Assembly (NCBI GenBank): GCA_031291055.1
Contig: JARLJU010000362.1
Coordinates: 186,001-250,000, forward strand
DNA from: Rudaea sp.
GTDB lineage: Bacteria; Pseudomonadota; Gammaproteobacteria; Xanthomonadales; Rhodanobacteraceae
Length of the DNA: 64,000 bases
Reading direction: 5' to 3'
The notes beneath the pieces are model-generated. The model was not told the DNA's origin and searched no databases. It worked only from the letters and a program-made list of their open reading frames with translations. Below, piece by piece: positions 39,549 to 48,689 of this stretch (its first letter is position 1; each line of letters starts with the position of its first letter). The translations under genes and the position numbers were made by a program.

Positions 39549-39938
39549 ATGTCTACTGCCCCCAGCAAAGCCCTGGAGACGTTCCCGAATCCGCAACCGG
39601 AGCGGCAGTATACCATCCGCATGCGCATTCCCGAATTCACCTGCCTGTGTCCGAAAACCGGGCAGCCGGACTTTGCCGTGCTGCATCTGGAGTACGTACC
39701 GGACCGGACCTGCATCGAGCTGAAGGCGCTCAAGCTGTATATCTGGAGCTACCGCAACGAAGGCGCCTTCCACGAAGCCGTTACCAATCGCATCCTTGAC
39801 GACCTTGTCGCGGCCACGGCACCGCGCTTCATGCGCCTGAGCGCCGAGTTCGGCGTGCGTGGCGGCATCTACACCACCGTTGTTGCCGAGCACCGTGCGG
39901 CAGACTGGACGGCGCCGGCGAAGATCGAATTGCCGTAG
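39549..39938 (+). CDS. queF: NADPH-dependent 7-cyano-7-deazaguanine reductase (unimodular QueF)
   Basis: The enzyme reduces preQ0 to preQ1 for queuosine in tRNA. The 129-residue form has the catalytic Cys in [18 protein letters not shown] near residue 36 and the family block [21 protein letters not shown] near 60. The short length is that of the single-domain type. The start at 39549 is chosen because AGGAG is upstream and the conserved domain begins soon after; the long upstream ORF covers the smc start region in another frame. Confidence 0.94.
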   Translation: MSTAPSKALETFPNPQPERQYTIRMRIPEFTCLCPKTGQPDFAVLHLEYVPDRTCIELKALKLYIWSYRNEGAFHEAVTNRILDDLVAATAPRFMRLSAEFGVRGGIYTTVVAEHRAADWTAPAKIELP

Positions 39939-40038
39939 CAAGCGATATCGCGGCGCGGGGCTGGCCTGTCCTGTTCCCCGCTTTTGCGGCAGCCGGAAAG
40001 GCTGCGATCGCCGAGCAACGAACTGATTGCCTGCGCCT

Positions 40039-40920
40039 CTACTTTCCCGCTGCAGGTTTTACTTCGGCCGCAGGCGGTGTGTTTTCAGCCGGTTTTGCCG
40101 CGGGCGGCGCGACTCCCGCAGGATATTCGACCTTTGCCTGTTCACGCAGTTTTTCCAGACGCTGCTGGCCGATCTTGAGCAACGTGGTGCGACGAATGCC
40201 GTCCTTGACCTGATCAAACGGCGGCGGGGTGAACGGGTTGGCGATATCCAGGTGCACGACGTGCCAGCCGAATTCGGTCTTGATCGGCACCTTGGTCGTT
40301 TCGCCGTTCTTCATTGCGGCCAGAGCGACGGCCAGCGCCTGCGGCACCTGATTCAGGTGCACGCGGCTGAAAGCCTTGGCCTGTCTGGCCTTGGCGCGCC
40401 AGTCGTCGAAAACCTGTGAGAAGGGCTTTCCGGACAGCACGTCGTCCTCGGCCTTGATCGCATCGTCTTCGTTGCCAAACAGCAACTGGCTGAAATCGTA
40501 GTCGAACTTTCCGGCCAGCCCCACTTCGTTGTTGTATTGCGCCTTGAGAACCTCGTCGCCGATCGGAGTTTGTTTCTCGAATGCGCTGACCGCCGCTTCG
40601 GCCACGCCTTTCAGGCGCGCGGCTTCGACAGCGCCCTGGAATTGCACATCCGCGAACAGCTTGTTGCGCTGGGCCGCCTGTGCCATCAGCACCAGGTCCG
40701 TGGTCACCTTCAAGGCCTGTTCGCGCTGCTCGGGTTTGTCCAGGCGCAGATTGCGGTCATCTGCGATCGCTTCCAGCAACGCCTGCGGCACCGGCGTGCC
40801 GTTGACGGTCTCCGCCAGCGGGCCATTTGCGGGCATCTGTACCGGACGCGTGTCGGGCGCGTTGCCCGGCGAGCAACCGGCGATGACGATGGTGCAAAGT
40901 GGAACAATATATTTTCGCAT
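40039..40920 (-). CDS. Parvulin-type peptidyl-prolyl isomerase lipoprotein
   Basis: The 293-residue protein starts with a lipoprotein signal (LCTIVIAGCS, Cys near residue 16). A SurA/PpiC-like N-terminal helical domain follows, then a parvulin domain (about 155-255) with RAKARQAKAFSRVHLNQVPQ and TEFGWHVVHLD. The C-terminus is Pro/Ala-rich. It should help fold outer-membrane or periplasmic proteins from a membrane-anchored position. BolA and YciI-like genes lie just upstream on the same strand. Confidence 0.88.
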   Translation of the reverse strand: MRKYIVPLCTIVIAGCSPGNAPDTRPVQMPANGPLAETVNGTPVPQALLEAIADDRNLRLDKPEQREQALKVTTDLVLMAQAAQRNKLFADVQFQGAVEAARLKGVAEAAVSAFEKQTPIGDEVLKAQYNNEVGLAGKFDYDFSQLLFGNEDDAIKAEDDVLSGKPFSQVFDDWRAKARQAKAFSRVHLNQVPQALAVALAAMKNGETTKVPIKTEFGWHVVHLDIANPFTPPPFDQVKDGIRRTTLLKIGQQRLEKLREQAKVEYPAGVAPPAAKPAENTPPAAEVKPAAGK

Positions 40921-40921
40921 T

Positions 40922-41203
40922 TCAACCCTCTCCGCTTTGCTCTTCTGGCGCACGCGCATCCAGGGCAAGCGCATGGATATCGGTCTGCATCAGCTCGCCG
41001 AGTGCTGCATAAATGCGCCGGTGCCGTGCCAGCAGCGGTTGCCCGGAGAACGCCGCCGCGACGATGCGTACGCGGAAATGCCCGCGGCCATCACGGGCGC
41101 CGGCGTGGCCGATGTGCTTGTGTCCCTCGTCCTCGATCACGAGTTCGCTCGGCGCAAGATCACGGATCAGGCACTCGCGCATGCGCTCGATCCGGTCGCT
41201 CAC
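40922..41203 (-). CDS. BolA-family protein
   Basis: The 93-residue protein has the BolA fold pattern: [20 protein letters not shown] at residue 5, then [20 protein letters not shown] and the conserved C-terminal segment [20 protein letters not shown] with ALAL. BolA proteins work with monothiol glutaredoxins in iron-sulfur handling and in stress and shape control. It is joined to the YciI-like gene by an ATGA overlap and is one base upstream of the parvulin gene. Confidence 0.9.
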   Translation of the reverse strand: MSDRIERMRECLIRDLAPSELVIEDEGHKHIGHAGARDGRGHFRVRIVAAAFSGQPLLARHRRIYAALGELMQTDIHALALDARAPEEQSGEG

Positions 41204-41499
41204 GGCAAGACCTTGCGGAATGGGCGCACGCTGACCTCGCGATAGACGCCGGCATCCTTGTATGGATCGGCATCGGCCCAGGCCTGCGCGGCGGCCAGGT
41301 CGGAAAACTCAGCCACGATCAGGCTGCCGCTGAAGCCCGCCGGCCCGGGATCGTTCGCGTCGATGGCCGGAAAAGGTCCGGCCAGGAGCAGACGCCCGGC
41401 ATCGCGCAGCTGGGTCAATCTGTCCAGATGTGCCGGCCGCGCAGCGAGCCGCTTCTGCAGACTTTCAGCGTTGTCGAGCGCGTAGATCGCGTACCACAC
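41200..41499 (-). CDS. yciI: YciI-family protein
   Basis: The 99-residue ferredoxin-like fold protein begins with GTG ([10 protein letters not shown]) and has the family features: an N-terminal YAIYA strand, [20 protein letters not shown] with the catalytic-type His near residue 26 and Asp near 32, and a C-terminal [20 protein letters not shown]. The GTG start at 41499 fits the family's N-terminus. Its exact reaction is not known. It is translated together with bolA (ATGA overlap). Confidence 0.88.
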   Translation of the reverse strand: MWYAIYALDNAESLQKRLAARPAHLDRLTQLRDAGRLLLAGPFPAIDANDPGPAGFSGSLIVAEFSDLAAAQAWADADPYKDAGVYREVSVRPFRKVLP

Positions 41500-41754
41500 G
41501 AGGCACCTCGGCGTTTGAATCGGAGCCGGCAATCATAAAGCAAGCCCGCGGCGGCCGGGATTCCGGTTGCCGAAGATGGCCGTATGACAGTCGGACTAAG
41601 GCATCCCGCGAATCCCGAATCCGCCTCCACTTGATCCGCTTTCCGGCACCCCAGGCCGGAGCGACCGGAAGGAACGTTACGGCCTTCGCAACGCCTTGGC
41701 GACTTGCCGCCGCCATGCTAGCGTGCGCGCGCACCGCCATTGCCCAACGAACTC

Positions 41755-43443
41755 ATGCTGGAAACACTCTTCGTCAAAGATTTCGCCATCGTCGGCGCCG
41801 CCGAAATCGCGTTCGGTGATGGCCTGACCGTTGTCACCGGCGAAACCGGCGCGGGCAAATCGCTGCTCGTCGATGCATTGTTGCTGCTCGCCGGCAATCG
41901 CGCCGATGCCGGCGTGGTCCGCCACGGTTGCGAACGCGCGGAGCTGATCGCGCAGTTCTCGCTCGCCGATGCGCCCGCGGCGCAGGCATGGCTCGCAGCG
42001 GAGGAGTTCGACGAAGATGGCGCCTGCCAGCTGCGCCGCGTAATCCGCAGCGAGGGCAGCTCGCGCGCCTGGATCAATGGCCGCCCGGCGACGCTGGTGC
42101 AGATGCAGGCACTGGGCGAGCGGCTCATTGAAATACACGGGCAGCACGAACATCAGGCGCTGCTCGGGCGCAATCATCAACTTGCCCTGGTCGATGCGTA
42201 TGGCGATCACGCGGCGGCGCTGGCACAGGTCGGCTCCTTGACGGCACGCTGGCGCGAGCTCGACGCACAGATGCACGCGCTCGATGGCGGCGAAGACAAT
42301 TCCGAGCGCATCGCCATGCTCGATCATCAGCTCGCAGAACTCGACCGCCACGCGCTGAGCGCCGCGGAGCTGGCGGCGCTCGACGAAAATCACAGGCACC
42401 TCGCCAACGCCGGACAGCTCATGCAGGGGAGCAGTGCCGTTGCCGAATTGCTCGATGGCGACAGCGAATTTGCCGCCCTGCGCGCAATCAACCGCGCGCA
42501 AAACGAGCTGGCGCGCCTGGCGGAAGTCGATCCACGCTTGACGCCAGCGCGCGAACTGCTGGACGCCGCCGGTATCCAGCTCGGCGAAGCCAACGCGCTG
42601 ATCGCCCGCTACCGCGACGGGCTGGAACTGGATCCGGAGCGCCTGGCCGAGACCGAGGCACAGATCGCGCGACTGCACGAACTGGCGCGCAAGCATCGCG
42701 TGCCGATGGCCGAGTTGAAGGTGCAGGCGGATTCTCTGCGCGGCGAAGTCGAAAGCTTGCGCGGCGCAGGCGAGCGCCTGATCGTACTCGGGCGCGAACG
42801 CGAGCGGATCGGCGCCGAGTACGCTGACGCCGCGAAAATCCTTACCCGGCTGCGCTCGGCCACTGCGCGCAAGCTATCCACGGACGTAAGCGCACTGATG
42901 GGCGAACTGGGCATGGCTGGCGGCAGGTTCGAGGCAACACTGGAACACCTGGAAGAATCCGTTCCCGACGCGCAAGGACTGGAACGTGTCGAATTCCTAG
43001 TCAGTGCCAATCCTGGCCAGCCGCCGCGTGCGCTGCGCAAGGTCGCCTCCGGCGGCGAGCTGTCGCGCATCAGTCTTGCAATCGAGGTTGCGGCGCTGGG
43101 CCTGGACGACGTCGGCACCATGGTGTTCGACGAAGTCGATTCCGGCATCGGCGGCGCGGTGGCCGAAGTCGTCGGCCTGAAGCTGCGCCGCCTCGGCGAA
43201 AAACGCCAGGTCCTGTGCGTTACGCACTTGCCGCAGGTCGCCGCCCAGGCCCATGCGCATCTGCAGGTGGCGAAATCCACGGATGGAAAAGAAACCGAAA
43301 TCAGCATCCACGCGCTGGATGCCAGGTCGCGCCGCGACGAAATCGCGCGCATGCTCGGCGGCGTGGAAGTCACGCGCGAAACCCTGGCGCACGCGAAGCA
43401 GATGCTGGAAGCCGGGAGTCGGAGGTCGGCAACGGGGAATTGA
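41755..43443 (+). CDS. recN: DNA repair protein RecN
   Basis: The 562-residue protein is an SMC-like ATPase for double-strand break repair. It has VVTGETGAGKSLLVDALLLL near residue 23, a coiled-coil middle and a C-terminal ATPase half with KVASGGELSRISLAIEVAAL and TMVFDEVDSGIGGAVAEVVG. The start is the ATG at 41755 (MLETLFVKDFAIV), which matches the family's N-terminus; an upstream TTG would add five residues. It is normally LexA-controlled, but I did not find a clear LexA site in the sequence upstream. Confidence 0.95.
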   Translation: MLETLFVKDFAIVGAAEIAFGDGLTVVTGETGAGKSLLVDALLLLAGNRADAGVVRHGCERAELIAQFSLADAPAAQAWLAAEEFDEDGACQLRRVIRSEGSSRAWINGRPATLVQMQALGERLIEIHGQHEHQALLGRNHQLALVDAYGDHAAALAQVGSLTARWRELDAQMHALDGGEDNSERIAMLDHQLAELDRHALSAAELAALDENHRHLANAGQLMQGSSAVAELLDGDSEFAALRAINRAQNELARLAEVDPRLTPARELLDAAGIQLGEANALIARYRDGLELDPERLAETEAQIARLHELARKHRVPMAELKVQADSLRGEVESLRGAGERLIVLGRERERIGAEYADAAKILTRLRSATARKLSTDVSALMGELGMAGGRFEATLEHLEESVPDAQGLERVEFLVSANPGQPPRALRKVASGGELSRISLAIEVAALGLDDVGTMVFDEVDSGIGGAVAEVVGLKLRRLGEKRQVLCVTHLPQVAAQAHAHLQVAKSTDGKETEISIHALDARSRRDEIARMLGGVEVTRETLAHAKQMLEAGSRRSATGN

Positions 43444-43491
43444 AAAACAAGCAGGCACGGCGTTCGACCCAACCTATCCCGCATTCCCCAT

Positions 43492-43899
43492 TCACCGCTT
43501 CTTCTTCGCCCGCACGTACATCACCAGGCTGTGATCCTCGATCACGTAGCCGTGCTTGTCGGCAATTTCGCGCTGCAGGCGTTCGATTTCCTCGCTGACG
43601 AATTCAATCACCTTGCCACTGTCGACGTCGACCATGTGGTCGTGATGTTTTCCGCGCTCAATCTCGTAAACGGCCTGGCCGCCTTCGAAGTTGTGCTTGG
43701 CAACCAGGCCCGCGGCCTCGAACTGGGTCAGCACACGGTAGACCGTGGCCAGACCGATATCGTCCTGGTGGTCCAGCAGGCGCCTGTAAATATCCTCGGC
43801 AGTCATATGTTTGCCGTCGGAAGCTTCCAGGATTTCGAGAATGCGCATGCGTGGATGCGTCACCTTGAGCCCGGCCTTGCGCAAGTCTTGGGTTTCCAT
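43492..43899 (-). CDS. fur: Ferric uptake regulator Fur
   Basis: The 135-residue protein has the winged-helix N-terminus (KVTHPRMRILEILE, then DDIGLATVYRVLTQFEAAGL) and the metal-binding and dimer C-terminus with GKHHDHMVDVDSGKVIEF. The usual CxxC pair at the structural site is absent, as in several Fur proteins such as that of Pseudomonas. It represses iron uptake genes with ferrous iron. The gene is divergent from bamE with a 106-base shared control region, the common gammaproteobacterial order recN-fur-bamE. Confidence 0.95.
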   Translation of the reverse strand: METQDLRKAGLKVTHPRMRILEILEASDGKHMTAEDIYRRLLDHQDDIGLATVYRVLTQFEAAGLVAKHNFEGGQAVYEIERGKHHDHMVDVDSGKVIEFVSEEIERLQREIADKHGYVIEDHSLVMYVRAKKKR

Positions 43900-44005
43900 G
43901 CCGGCCTCCTGAGCGCGAGCTAAATGCACTAACGTGCACGAACGGTTTGCTAGTGTATCATTCGGCGCTTTCCGTTCGACGGTATAACGCAGGATTAAGG
44001 CTCGC

Positions 44006-44464
44006 ATGATTAAGGCTCGCATGACCAAGGCCGGCGTGACCAAGGCTCTACCTATCATCGGCATCGCGCTGTTCGGCTTCACCATCGGCGCCTGCAGCCC
44101 GATCTACAAGCTCGACATCCAGCAAGGCAACCTGCTGACCAAGTCACTGGTGGACTCCCTCAAGCCGGGAATGACCAAGCGCCAGGTGACCCTGGTCATG
44201 GGCTCACCTTCGGTAATCAGCCCGTTCGACCAGAATCGCTGGGACTATGTGTCGACCCTGCGCAAGGGCAATGGCCGCATGGATCACAAGGACCTCACCC
44301 TGTACTTCGAAAACGACGCCCTCGCACGGATCGAAGGCGACTACTTCGCCGAGAATCCGCAGGAACTGATCAAGGAAGCGACCAAGTACAAGCGCCAGTA
44401 TCCGGACGACAAGCGCCCGGACGACGACAAGAAGAAAAAACAGGGCGGCGGCGATCAGAGCTGA
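44006..44464 (+). CDS. bamE: Outer-membrane protein assembly factor BamE
   Basis: The 152-residue lipoprotein has a signal with a lipidation site ending IGACS (Cys near residue 30), followed by the BamE domain: YKLDIQQGNLLTKSLVDSLK, MTKRQVTLVMGSPSVISPFD and RWDYVSTLRKG. The C-terminus is a Lys/Asp-rich tail. It belongs to the BAM complex that inserts beta-barrels. An alternative ATG at 44021 is possible. It is divergent from fur and its 3' end overlaps that of rnfH by 10 bases on the opposite strand. Confidence 0.94.
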   Translation: MIKARMTKAGVTKALPIIGIALFGFTIGACSPIYKLDIQQGNLLTKSLVDSLKPGMTKRQVTLVMGSPSVISPFDQNRWDYVSTLRKGNGRMDHKDLTLYFENDALARIEGDYFAENPQELIKEATKYKRQYPDDKRPDDDKKKKQGGGDQS

Positions 44465-44748
44465 GGCTTGGGTCTGGCGCGGGCGCGGCGCCGGCGGGAA
44501 TCCTTCGGATCGGCCAGGAGCGGGCGGTAAAGTTCGACGCGGTCGCCATCGCGCAAACGTGTGGACCGCGTAGCGGTACTGCCGAAGATACCGACGCCGG
44601 CGGCATGAAAATCCGCCGACATTTCATCGAGGATCGCGCTGGCATCAATCGCATCGCCGACCGTGGAATTTGCTGCAATTTCCACTTTGCGCCTGATCTG
44701 CCCCAGCGGGCCGGCGTAGACCACGTCGACGTGGATCGAATCAGTCAT
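44455..44748 (-). CDS. rnfH: RnfH-family ubiquitin-like protein
   Basis: The 97-residue protein has the RnfH/UPF0125 pattern: IHVDVVYAGPLGQIRRKVEI at residue 5, the middle FHAAGVGIFGSTATRSTRLR and the conserved LRDGDRVELYRPLLADPKDS-type segment followed by a basic tail. The role of RnfH is not settled. The start at 44748 lies inside the end of ratA (8-base overlap), the usual ratA-rnfH pair. Confidence 0.93.
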   Translation of the reverse strand: MTDSIHVDVVYAGPLGQIRRKVEIAANSTVGDAIDASAILDEMSADFHAAGVGIFGSTATRSTRLRDGDRVELYRPLLADPKDSRRRRARARPKPQL

Positions 44749-45187
44749 GGTCGGGGCACGCATGTTCGCGCACGGCTTCGCGGCAGAATTCATCGACCAT
44801 GCGATCGGCCAGCTTTTCGAACCCCGCGCGCATGATCGGCGCCATCAGACGCCCGGCGTAATCGAAATCCAGGGCCAGCGACACCTTGCAGCCGTCGTCG
44901 CCGAGTGCCGTGAAATCCCAGGCGCCGTGCAACTCGCGGAACGGCCCCGCAGCAAGCTGCATGGCAATACGGTTCGGCGGATCAAGGGTGTTGCGGGTGG
45001 TGAAATCCTGGGTCATGCTGCCAATGCGCAGTTCGAGTTTCGCGACAAGCGCGCCCGGCTCGCGGCTCAACACCTGCGCACCGCCGCACCAGAAAAAGCG
45101 ACGCGGGTAGGCTTCGACGTCATTGACCAGATCGAACATCTGCCGCGTGCTCTGGCGCACAATGGCGCTGCGTCGAATTTGAATCAC
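44741..45187 (-). CDS. ratA: RatA/Coq10-like START-domain protein
   Basis: The 148-residue polyketide-cyclase/START-type protein has SAIVRQSTRQMFDLVNDVEA at residue 7, YPRRFFWCGGAQVL, and the C-terminal MRAGFEKLADRMVDEFCREA helix. E. coli RatA was first described as a ribosome-association toxin, and the family includes ubiquinone-binding Coq10 homologues. It is divergent from smpB and overlaps rnfH, matching the conserved smpB-ratA-rnfH region. Confidence 0.93.
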   Translation of the reverse strand: MIQIRRSAIVRQSTRQMFDLVNDVEAYPRRFFWCGGAQVLSREPGALVAKLELRIGSMTQDFTTRNTLDPPNRIAMQLAAGPFRELHGAWDFTALGDDGCKVSLALDFDYAGRLMAPIMRAGFEKLADRMVDEFCREAVREHACPDHD

Positions 45188-45290
45188 CGGTCGTTTCCGC
45201 CAGAATAAGTAGTTTGCAACGCACGGCGTGTCGTCATGACTGCCGGCGCCAGTCTAAGTCCAAATCGCATAAATCCAAATCGGCAGGCCG

Positions 45291-45779
45291 ATGGCGAACA
45301 AGAAGGAAAAAGGCAGGAACGACTCGACGATCGCGCTGAACAAGCGCGCGCGGCACGAGTATCACATCGACGAGCGCTACGAGGCGGGCCTCTCGCTGCA
45401 AGGCTGGGAAGTCAAAAGCCTGCGCGCCGGCCGGATCAACTTCGGCGACTGCTATGCGACCGTGAAGAACGGCGAACTGTTCCTGTTCGGCGCTTCGATC
45501 CCGCCGCTGATTTCCGCCTCGACGCACGTCGTCGCCGACGACCGTCGCACGCGCAAGCTGCTGCTGCATCGGGAGGAAATCGACAAACTGATCGGTGCCG
45601 TCGAACGCAAGGGCTATACGATCATTCCCACCGCGATGTACTGGAAGCACAATCGCGTGAAAGTGGAAATCGGCCTGGCCAAGGGCAAGCAGGATCACGA
45701 CAAGCGCGCCGCCGAGAAGGAACGCGACTGGGGCCGCGAGAAGCAGCAGACGATGCGGGCGAAAAACCGCCTGGGTTGA
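45291..45779 (+). CDS. smpB: SsrA-binding protein SmpB
   Basis: The 162-residue protein is the tmRNA partner for trans-translation. It has the family blocks [40 protein letters not shown] and the C-terminal [18 protein letters not shown] tail that enters the mRNA channel. It is immediately upstream of ssrA, its functional partner, on the same strand. Confidence 0.97.
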   Translation: MANKKEKGRNDSTIALNKRARHEYHIDERYEAGLSLQGWEVKSLRAGRINFGDCYATVKNGELFLFGASIPPLISASTHVVADDRRTRKLLLHREEIDKLIGAVERKGYTIIPTAMYWKHNRVKVEIGLAKGKQDHDKRAAEKERDWGREKQQTMRAKNRLG

Positions 45780-45933
45780 GAGCGTCGCATTGCGAGCAAA
45801 AAAGCAGCTTCTAGTTCCGGCAATCCCCGCCGCAATGACGGCTTCACAATTTTGCCGATGCGAACAGCAACTTTCGTTTTCCTTGAACCCACCCATACGG
45901 CACCCATATACTGGCTCAAGCGTTTTCACTTCC

Positions 45934-46286
45934 GGGGGCGATCGGCTTCGACGGGGGTCACGAAATCGCCTGGTGCATGCCGAGGGGGCAGCTTTCCTCG
46001 TTAATCCAGCAGCAAACTTTTAGTTGCCAACGACGACAACTACGCTCTAGCCGCTTAAGGCTGAGTCCCGAACCCACTTGTGCTTGTGCTCGTGGATGTA
46101 GGGTCACTATCACAAGATCGCTGCTGATCGCCGCCAGTCGATCATCGGCTAACTCGCAACGGGCTGGTCCGGCGGTGCGCCTTGCACGTTGTGTTGCCGC
46201 AGGATGAGATCAAACAGCGCGCTAAGCATGTAGATCCGGGGACGTAGGACTTTCGGACGCGGGTTCGATTCCCGCCGCCTCCACCA
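45934..46286 (+). ncRNA. ssrA: tmRNA (ssrA)
   Basis: The 353-base RNA begins GGGGGCG and ends with CGCCTCC plus CCA, which pair as the acceptor stem; GGTTCGATTCCCGCC forms the T arm. The open reading frame at 46026-46058 encodes ANDDNYALAA and a stop codon, so the tag after the charged alanine is AANDDNYALAA, close to the E. coli tag. It rescues stalled ribosomes with SmpB. Its 3' end is the insertion point of element A, and the gene remains complete. Confidence 0.96.
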
Positions 46287-46345
46287 ATTCATAATCCAAA
46301 GATGTCCAGCAAACCCTTGAAACCCGCATAACAGCGGGTTTTTTC
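46267..46345 (+). repeat. attL-like end of element A in the ssrA 3' end
   Basis: This segment holds the ssrA 3' end from GATTCCCGCCGCC onward, then AATTCATAATCCAAAGATGTCC and the terminator. It matches 53198-53273 with scattered differences, including the terminator stem. The integrase gene begins 108 bases to the right. The element side is the right side of this segment. Confidence 0.82.
46321..46345 (+). terminator. Intrinsic terminator of ssrA
   Basis: AACCCGC pairs with GCGGGTT around ATAACA and is followed by TTTT. It lies 35 bases after the tmRNA CCA end and is correctly placed to terminate ssrA. A second copy with a compensating base pair lies at the other end of element A. Confidence 0.85.
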
Positions 46346-46370
46346 TTGCCTGCACTGTCCAATTCAGTCC

Positions 46371-46449
46371 GGGGGCAACTATTGCAATCCAGCTTGTTTT
46401 GGGGGCAATATTGGGGGCAACAACACTACCGCATTTGTGAGTTGCCCCC
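46371..46449. promoter_or_regulatory. Cluster of GGGGGCAA(C/T) repeats next to attL, possible integrase arm sites
   Basis: GGGGGCAAC occurs at 46371 and 46413, GGGGGCAAT at 46401, and the inverted form GTTGCCCCC at 46441 just before the integrase start. Two related copies occur near the other end (53121 and 53133). Repeats inside both ends of an integrated element suit arm-type binding sites for integrase or excisionase; this is inferred from position. Confidence 0.5.
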
Positions 46450-46452
46450 AAA

Positions 46453-47673
46453 ATGCCTTTGACCGATACCGCGATCCGCAACGCTAAACCCCCCGCCAAA
46501 CCGCAGCGATTGTTCGATGCTGGCGGGCTGTATCTGGAACTGTCGCCCAACGGCGGCAAGTGGTGGCGGTTGAAGTATCGGCACGGGGGCAAGGAAAAGC
46601 GGCTGTCACTTGGCACCTACCCCGATACCAGCCTCGCCGATGCGCGCGCCAAACGCGACGCGGTGCGCAAACTGTTGGTCACGGGGGTAGACCCGGCCGA
46701 ACAACGCAAAGCGGAAAAGGCCGCAGGCAGCGAGCGTGCGGCAAACAGCTTCGAGGTTATTGCCCGCGAATGGATCGCCAAGCGAGCGCCCGGCTGGGTC
46801 GAGTCGCACACGTCACGAATTCTGCTGCGCTTGGAAAACGATGTTTTCCCTTGGCTTGGCGCGCGCGCAATTGCTGAAATAACCCCGCCGGAATTGCTGG
46901 CTTGCGTGCGCCGTGTCGAGAATCGCGGCGCGGTCGAGTCGGCGCATCGGTTGCTGCAAAACTGCGGGCAGGTGTTTCGCTACGCGGTTGCAACCGGGCG
47001 CACAACAAGCGATCCGACGCGCGACTTGCGCGGCGCGCTGACCCCGGTCAAGCAAACGCATCATGCGGCCATCACGGAGCCGCAGGCCGTTGGTGCGTTG
47101 CTGCGTGCCATGGATGATTACCAAGGCGGTTTCGTTACCAAGTGCGCGCTGCGACTCGCCCCGCTGGTGTTTGTGCGCCCCGGCGAACTCCGCCAGGCCG
47201 AATGGATCGAGTTTGAACTTGATACTGGAGTGTGGAACATTCCTGCTGCGCGAATGAAGATGCGTGAACCGCACCTTGTGCCATTGTCTGCGCAAGCCGT
47301 GACAATTCTTCGCGAACTTCATGCACTGACTGGACGCGGGCGCTACGTGTTTCCCGGCGTGCGTAGCCCCAAACGACCGATGAGCAATGCCGCCGTACTC
47401 GCCGCTTTGCGCCGCATGGGTTACACCAAAACTGAAATGACCGGCCACGGATTCCGCGCAATGGCCCGCACGATCATCGATGAAGTACTGCACATTCGGC
47501 CCGACTACATCGAACACCAGTTGGCCCATGCGGTGCGCGATCCAAATGGCCGCGCCTATAACCGTACCGCGCACCTGCCAGAACGCCGCGCAATGATGCA
47601 AAAGTGGGCGGACTATCTGGATACGTTGAAAGTTGGGGGTACTGTGATACCGATGCAGCGCAAAGCAAGCTGA
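46453..47673 (+). CDS. P4-type tyrosine integrase of element A
   Basis: The 406-residue protein has the N-terminal DUF4102 arm-binding domain (LTDTAIRNAKPPAKPQRLFD, then KRLSLGTYPDTSLADARAKR), a SAM-like core-binding domain and the catalytic domain with RPGELRQAEW (Arg), HGFRAMART (His and Arg), QLAHAV (His) and a Tyr in GRAYNRTAH. Such integrases often use tRNA or tmRNA 3' ends, in line with its place next to ssrA. Its neighbours on the same strand are the element's regulatory genes. Confidence 0.93.
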   Translation: MPLTDTAIRNAKPPAKPQRLFDAGGLYLELSPNGGKWWRLKYRHGGKEKRLSLGTYPDTSLADARAKRDAVRKLLVTGVDPAEQRKAEKAAGSERAANSFEVIAREWIAKRAPGWVESHTSRILLRLENDVFPWLGARAIAEITPPELLACVRRVENRGAVESAHRLLQNCGQVFRYAVATGRTTSDPTRDLRGALTPVKQTHHAAITEPQAVGALLRAMDDYQGGFVTKCALRLAPLVFVRPGELRQAEWIEFELDTGVWNIPAARMKMREPHLVPLSAQAVTILRELHALTGRGRYVFPGVRSPKRPMSNAAVLAALRRMGYTKTEMTGHGFRAMARTIIDEVLHIRPDYIEHQLAHAVRDPNGRAYNRTAHLPERRAMMQKWADYLDTLKVGGTVIPMQRKAS

Positions 47674-47680
47674 CTCCACT

Positions 47681-48373
47681 ATGCCGCGCTTAATTGCTGA
47701 GGCAACTTCGCCGGCCGGAGTGGTTCCTGTTGAAGGGCGCACGAAGCCTCGCATGGAAATTGACTGGGGTTTACCCAACTGGAAGGACGCCACGCAATAT
47801 CCATCGAAGGATGCCGACGTGTGCATCTTTGCTTGGGAGTTTATTCGACGCTCCGATGTTTATCGATCACAGTGGGAAGCTGGTGAAGTGGCACTTGACC
47901 CACATTCGCCACACTGGGAACGAGTCGCCAACGGCGTCCGAGTCGATGGGCGGCTGTTGTCGCTATCAAACACCCTATTCCCGCCCTATTCGACGGCGGA
48001 TCACTGGCGCGATATGAATGCCCCAAGTGAAGGACAAATGATTGTACCCATTGATTGCATGGCGCCGATTGACGAACAATTGCGCCGGATAAAAATTCTT
48101 GCCGAGCTTCACCGCAAGGGACTCAAGAAACGCGGCATCGCGGTCGCGCACGCACCGCGAGGTAATGCGCTGCGTCCACTGCCGACTTACCTTCGCATCC
48201 TGGACGGTATCGCTGCACGAACCAATTTGAAGGCAATTGCCGACGAACTGTTCACCGGCACAAGCGAGTCGCGTCTGAATACTGCATCGAAAGCCAAGAT
48301 GGCAGCCATCGCAATGCGTGACGGCGGGTGGCGTGCACTGCCGCTGATCGCACCGATCAAGCGTGGAAAGTAG
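47681..48373 (+). CDS. DUF6499/DUF2285-like transcriptional-regulator domain protein
   Basis: The 230-residue protein has an N-terminal segment DWGLPNWKDATQYP followed by FAWEFIRRSDVYRSQWE, the pattern of the proteobacterial transcriptional-regulator-like domain (DUF6499). The C-terminal part (IDEQLRRIKILAELHRKG, then RPLPTYLRILDGIAAR) resembles DUF2285. These domains are frequent on integrative and conjugative elements, where their job is poorly known. It starts 7 bases after the integrase stop, so the two are probably in one transcript. Confidence 0.7.
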   Translation: MPRLIAEATSPAGVVPVEGRTKPRMEIDWGLPNWKDATQYPSKDADVCIFAWEFIRRSDVYRSQWEAGEVALDPHSPHWERVANGVRVDGRLLSLSNTLFPPYSTADHWRDMNAPSEGQMIVPIDCMAPIDEQLRRIKILAELHRKGLKKRGIAVAHAPRGNALRPLPTYLRILDGIAARTNLKAIADELFTGTSESRLNTASKAKMAAIAMRDGGWRALPLIAPIKRGK

Positions 48374-48476
48374 ACACAGGAAAATAATGCGTCGTAATTC
48401 TCTCCCGTGTTTGTGGCGAACGTAGTTCATAGTATGACGACCGTCCAGCCAATCTCGGCCAACAAAGGACGGTCAA

Positions 48477-48689
48477 GTGCACAACAAATCAGTGTTACCA
48501 GAAACCGGCTACCTGCGCCTCCCGCAGATTCTGGCGCTCATCCCCGTCGGCAAGTCGACATGGTGGGCAGGCGTCCGATCCGGGCGCTACCCGCAACCTA
48601 GCCGCGCGCTAGGCGCGCGCATCACAGCATGGCGGGTAGAATCCATACGCGAACTTATCGAGGCCGCGGCGCCGAAGGTGGCGGCATGA
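48477..48689 (+). CDS. AlpA-like helix-turn-helix (excisionase-type) protein
   Basis: The 70-residue protein begins with GTG after AAGGAC and has the AlpA-type HTH: YLRLPQILALIPVGKSTWWA with the recognition segment GVRSGRYPQPSRAL and the wing ARITAWRVESIRELIE. AlpA-family proteins activate excision or element genes in P4-like systems. The stop codon overlaps the next start (ATGA). Confidence 0.85.
   Translation: MHNKSVLPETGYLRLPQILALIPVGKSTWWAGVRSGRYPQPSRALGARITAWRVESIRELIEAAAPKVAA

Noticed and set aside
46149-46616. Minus-strand ORF across the tmRNA and attL
   Set aside because: It is an antisense reading of tmRNA and the attachment region; the WRRRESNPRP-type segment is a known artefact of antisense tRNA or tmRNA 3' ends.
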